This document shows, one piece after another, positions 53,101 to 59,100 of a stretch of 64,000 nt of DNA. The notes below the pieces were generated by a model. That model worked only from the letters and a program-made list of their open reading frames with translations, searched no databases and was not told the origin of the DNA. The stretch is from Fasciola hepatica (taxonomy: Eukaryota; Platyhelminthes; Trematoda; Plagiorchiida; Fasciolidae), in contig CANUEZ040000129.1 in NCBI GenBank assembly GCA_948099385.1, positions 2,356,001 through 2,420,000 of the forward strand. Reading direction: 5' to 3'. A program made the position numbers and the translations under genes. How positions within the stretch are numbered: the stretch's first letter is position 1; each line of letters opens with the position of its first letter.

Positions 53101-56100
53101 ACACACTCACCAGCCGCACTACCGAATACGGAAGACGAATAAAGAAGTGAAAAAGGTGATTAGTGCATTGACGGTAACGGGATTTGAATTGTCTCAAATC
53201 CAGAACGCCACGATGGCAGATCCTTGTCCACAATACCTGAAGGAAGTTATCACTCAAGGTTGGCCGGAAGATGAAAGAACTTTATTAGCAGAAGTATCAT
53301 TTTATTTCGAATTTTGTGATGAGCTAACAACAGAGGATGAACTGATTTTTTGAGGTGAGCGTTTGGTGGTCCCACAAGCTCTTTGAAAAGACGCTGTGAG
53401 CCAGTTACACTGTTTACATGCAGGCATCAATGGATATATTAGCCGGGACAGTGAAACATACTACTATCCGGGTACGACAGAACAGGTCAAACGGATGGTG
53501 GCAGACCGCGAACCATGAAGACAATTCGGTCAAAGACAAACGAGAGGACCGATGGGGTAAACTGTGGCGTTGGATATTTTTTACCATGGAAAGGACAGTT
53601 ACCTAGTGACCGTTAATTACTACAGTGGTTTCTTCGGAGTCGACCTTTTTAGAACAGGAGCAACTGCAGAAATCATCAACAAACTGCGAGCCAAATTTGC
53701 ACGACATGGAATCCCGATTCGAGTGATCTCCGACTATGGTCCTCAATTTCGCAGCACGGAATGCCAAAAATACTCAAAGGTGTGGCAATTCAGCCATCAC
53801 ATCACCAGTCCTTACTAGTCAGTTCAACGGTAAAGCACAGAGCGCTTTCAAACAGACGGGAAAGATAATTAGGAGGTGCAAGGCCGAGGGCAGTGGTCCA
53901 CTTATCGCACTGCTTGAGGTTCGAAATATGCCTTTTGCAACGGTGGAAGCAAGCCCGACGAAACGTTTATTCGGAAGACGGACGAGCACAATCCTACCCG
54001 TTTGTGCTGAGTTACTGGATCTAGATATCATAGCGCCTTCAGTAATCCAATTGAAACTGAAAAAGCGAATAGCGGTGCAAAAAGGACTTTACGACCGGGG
54101 CAGTAAACTACTGCATTCACCTAAGCCAGGTGATACCGTATGGATTTAACCAACAGAACCGACAGAAAAATCCTGGACGAAAGGAGAGGTGCTATCGTGC
54201 GTAACAAAGAAATCATACCTAATACGCTCTCGATGTCGCCGGATAAGGAGGAACAGGGTTAATCTGAGAAAACCAGAGGAAGGCGATGATGGAGACGACC
54301 GAAACAATGAAGGAGACAACCAAGGTAAAGAGGAGGAAACCGAAAAGGATGAGAAAGCGACTGATGCAGATAGCACCATACAATTACCGGTCGGAGAAGA
54401 GCATTCACCGTCTAGAACTCGGAGTGGGCAAAGTTACCAGCCGGTATTCGAGTAAAAGTTTTTAGAAGCAGAAAGGTTGTATTAGATGTGCTTTTGTATT
54501 GTCAAATCAATGGCGTTTCCCCATTGGTTGGGAGGACATTTTGTTCGGCACATTCTAAACCGAGCAATTTGACTGAACCAAAAGGCTTTGTAAACAACCG
54601 AAGAATCAGCAACGACTGAGATTTTCCCGTTGTACGCTGTAACGACAAACCGGTTACTTTTCCTGAGGAACTGACTTTTGACAGCATGGTTTCCCTTTGA
54701 AAGATCGCGCCGTTCATTGATCGGGAGAGACAAACACTGTGACTAGTTTCATCCACGTACAGTTGCGACACAAAGCTTCCACTCGGCACATCGGGGAAGC
54801 TGTTTTAATGCCGATTTAATTAAGCTCAGTGGGGGTCAAATTGTCAGTGTTTGCGTGCTGTAGCGTGGCGGTCAACGAGTCAGTCCATAAAGGTCAAGCT
54901 GAGGATCGACTAGAATTTTTTCATGTCAGCCATTGTTTTATTCGAGCTAAATTCAGTGAAGGATTCTCGTTCACAATTTTGCCTAGCTTGACAACTGTAT
55001 CACCTGAAGACTTCCGTTATTTCAAGTACTGTTCAACCCAACTTCTCGATCGCTCATGATACTCCATGTCGGACTGGATAGACAGTGTCGGTGGAAGTTG
55101 ACCCTGCCACTCAATGTATAGTGCAAGGCTCTTAAACTACGAGAAATAATACAAACAAAGCGTGGTGGTTAGCCCGTCAGTACTATCACTAGTTACTTCC
55201 CCATGAATTTGATCAAGGGTACCGAGATTCGAACCGTTGTAATTGAAGTTGGTTTACCGCGACTGTTGTTATCCAAGAAACATCTGCTAATATGAAATGG
55301 TTAAACGTAGATGGGTCCTGTAAACCGTAGGGGGGAAGTTAAGGTGGGTTGAAGAAACACATCGAATGCAATCTCTGTTGTCATGGAGATCAAGACCGAG
55401 GTGAAAAAACCCAAGGATCAGCAGCAAAAATCAGAAGTAAATTTAGTGCCAGAAGGTGGTGGATAAAAAAAGGTATGCTGGGGATTTTAGAGCAAAATGC
55501 GGATGATGCGAGGGTTTTGTCCTGCAAGCGGTTGTGATGCTAGGGACTGTGTTGAAAAGAAAAGCAACAAATTCAGTAGGGAGATCGAGGGGAATGGCGA
55601 AATAATCCTGCGTGCAAGACCAGAAAACCTCGTTACCCGAATACCTATCGTGCATCAGGACAAAACAGTAAATTGAACAGAGTATGTTGATTGCATGCAC
55701 AACTTCTTTGGGAGAAAACCAAATAGTGGAGGGAATATCTGTCCAAAAGGTTTTTGCATGGAATCTGAGGGCCTGATAACCACCGTCTTCTGTGTGCATG
55801 ATTTCAGAGTACGAAAAGCAGGGTTATGCGAATATTTTCATGTCATCATCAACAGATTGAAAATGGAGACCAACGCGTAAAAAAAATGACTGTAAACGCT
55901 AGTTACTGTCAAGTTACAGATGGAAAGTCTTGGTCACCGTGGATAAGTTGCTGCAGAGTGAAACCAACCGCATAAGATTTTTTCATTCTTTCAACAAATG
56001 GAGTAAGAAGCTTACTCAGTTTCTTTTGTCAGTCCAGCCTCGGGAATTTCCAATCCATCAACCAACCGCTCCAATTCGATGAGCTGTCCTGAATTCAACC

Positions 56101-59100
56101 AATCATTTTCACTCAATTTGAGAAGCTCACCTTTTAAGAGAAGTAATCTTTCTAAGTTCAAAGAACGAACTGAAAGAAAAAAGTGTGTAGACTTTACATA
56201 GGTGGAATAAGTTATTAAAAATCCACACAAATTAGGAAAAAAATCTAGTACTAATGAAAGTAGCAAGGATTTAATCTCAGTGCAGCATGTCGACGACAAA
56301 TCATGATTAATTGACGACCGAAGACCAGACTAGAGGTAATTGAAGCTTCGTAAAGCATCATCCGGAAAGTGTGAATAATGAAATGAACCTTATTTTAAGC
56401 AACAAATATTGACACTCACTCTTATTCTCTCCTGCCCTGGTGATATCGAGTGCCGCCAGGACATTTGCATTGGCATCTAATTCCCTGACGGCTTGATTAT
56501 CGGCGTCTACCAGGTCATTAGTGGAATTGAAAACGACCTCGCAAACAGTGCGCAAATACTCGATGGCTGACGCAAGTACACTGGAGGCCAGGAACACAGA
56601 TGCAGCGTCCTCACAAACTTGCTCCTAAGAAACATTCAAATTATACATAGAAATGGTTCATAATAATGTTGACTCTTCTACAGTAACTTACCATTCACTA
56701 CTGCCGTTTCGGGAACGCTGCAGCATTGTTTCTATTCAATCGAAAATGACAAATTGAAGCTTATTTAGGGAACTACTTGACGAAAGATACACACGAAGAG
56801 AAAAAGATGGATGGTGAATTGACTAGGAGAAGACGCTCGGGGCAACACGTATGGCCGCTCGCATAATTGCGCATGAGGCCGGCGGTCGTGCACTTTGTCC
56901 CTAGTCCCAGGCCCTGCCACCGCCTCCGATCACTTTCCCCGTGTTGGTAGCCTCCTGATTAACCATGACCCTCTTCGTGAAATATTGTACTATCATAATA
57001 AAAAAGAATAAAGGTGCAAGAATCATTTTACTGGATATGATGCGTTGGTATAGTACTCGGCCGCCACATTCAAACGAAAACAAAAAAATAGGAGTCCACA
57101 TTCTGAGGCCTTCCACCCAGGGTTTGAGCCAAAGGCCACGAAGTGACAGAGCAAGTACCCGAACTGTTGAATTACGGACCTGTCAGATGGGGCTGGCACG
57201 GCCAAGCTTCTCGACAGACCTTGTTATTCAGAGGGGACGATGTGTGCTATGGGAGCAACATGTACACCCCGCCTTGGTGGCTTACGATCCGGGCTTGGCT
57301 AGTTTTCCCCGAGAACCACCAATAGTTTATTACTCTGGCTGGACTGCTGAAAATCCACAGCTCAGTTACTAATTTTTTTAAGTAACTTGACAGCAAACAA
57401 AGTGTTAACCTTAGGCTCGCACGAATAATGTTGCATTCCCAAGTCGAATTATTGGTTTTTTTCAGAGAAAAAAAAACACTCGTGATAAAATATTTTTTCT
57501 GTAAATAGACATCCGTGGCTTTTGTTGCATTAATTCACATATAAGATCCTAACTAGCTCTCTTTTGTCTTGATTTTAACTACAACAGTTATGAAAATTCG
57601 GTGACCGTAGTTATCCGGAGAGAAGTAACAATTTAGTAGGATACCAATAGGAAAAAGTAACAGTAGTAATACGCAAAAAAACTCCAGCCAGGTGATATCT
57701 ACCACGGACAGTCGCACACATGTGTTGATGTTCTAGTCAGCTTTAGCAGTGGTAAAGAGCTTAGATGTTTGACTCCGAGAAAAATGTACACGAAATTCTC
57801 GAGCGGAAAGACCTCACGTAAAATCTATCATTGTATCATTATTATTATACACCGGACTGGAGTCAGACATGGCGCCAACAGCAACTCCAGAAATATGCTT
57901 ATATTGGGGTTGACAGTTTTCCAAGTACACTGCAGATCATTTGTCCCACTGGTTTCGGTTCTGGGCGGTATCCGTAGACCTATTTAAGCAAAAACAATCC
58001 TCTTTTTTGGCCCCAACCAGGGAGGCGGAACGTACCAACTGAGGACAGCACTGTGCTTGACTTCTTCATACTGCTGCGCCAAGTCATGGTCGAACTGCCA
58101 TGTCGCTTCTTCTCACGTACATACGTCGAAGATTTCAAGTGAGGCAGAGAAGAGGCCAAAGTACCAAAGCTACAACATATTGATACATTTTATTATTTAC
58201 TTCATTTTCATCACATGACAATGGTGCCATATTTCAGGAATGGGGTCGCCGTCAATTAGAGACTGCCACTGGACGACTGATCAGCGGCAGTGGAAGAATT
58301 CGAACCCGGGACAGAAGGATCTAAAACTCATCACGACCACCATTTGACCATCTCCATTCAAGCAAACTCGACCGTTTTGGGTGCAGCCAAAGCTGCAGTG
58401 CGGAAGTACGCGACGGAAAAGATATAATGAGTTAGAAATGGGCGGCGATGGTTCACCGGTCATCATAATAAGCCTCAAACCTAGAGGTCTCAGGTTTAAA
58501 CCCTATCGCCACTATTCACTTCCCTATTCAACAGTCTCTAATGGATCGCGAACTCCTTCCTAAAATGTTGTACCATTTATGCACCACAAATAAAGAGGTA
58601 AGATTATCATTATTATTACTACTATCATTACAAAGAAGCCCATCACAAGAAATCACGATTTGGAGTATGAAATCTCAATTCCCTATAGCTTGCCTAATCT
58701 AGTCATTAGGGCTTTATTAATCCGTAAATCACACGAATGCAATTAAACCATAGCGATACCCCTGTCTGGCCCTCAATTAAAAAAGTGATTTTGTATCAAT
58801 AGTTCAATTTTTCGAGATCAACAGAAGGCAAGGTTCAAACTCACAATGTTATGGGCTTCATCAAAAATTACGACGGTGTTATCCAGTTCAATATTATACA
58901 GTCGACGAATCTGTTATTGACAGAAATGAAAAACGGTTACAGTATACTTTACAATGCAAAATTAAACTTAATCCACCACAGAATCTGGCTCGATTGAATG
59001 CATATAAAACAAACCTTGACAAGAGATTGTGCGTCCTGAGTGCAATAACGTATAGGACTGATTCTTTTCTTCCCTTACCCGACCACTGACGATTTCCGCT

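Larger units (their letters stand above)
51107..54683 (+). mobile_element. Ty3/gypsy LTR retrotransposon, degenerate, gag missing
   Basis: Two LTRs (51107-51306, 54478-54683) enclose 3.17 kb. In order: aspartic protease, reverse transcriptase, RNase H, integrase, the Ty3/gypsy order. Fewer than 160 bases separate the 5' LTR from the protease, so gag is essentially absent. Stops and frameshifts break pol. The RT wording ([36 protein letters not shown]) suits the short-LTR gypsy group known from flukes (CsRn1-like). It sits in the RTEL1 intron between 49081 and 56016, antisense to the gene. Confidence 0.88.
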
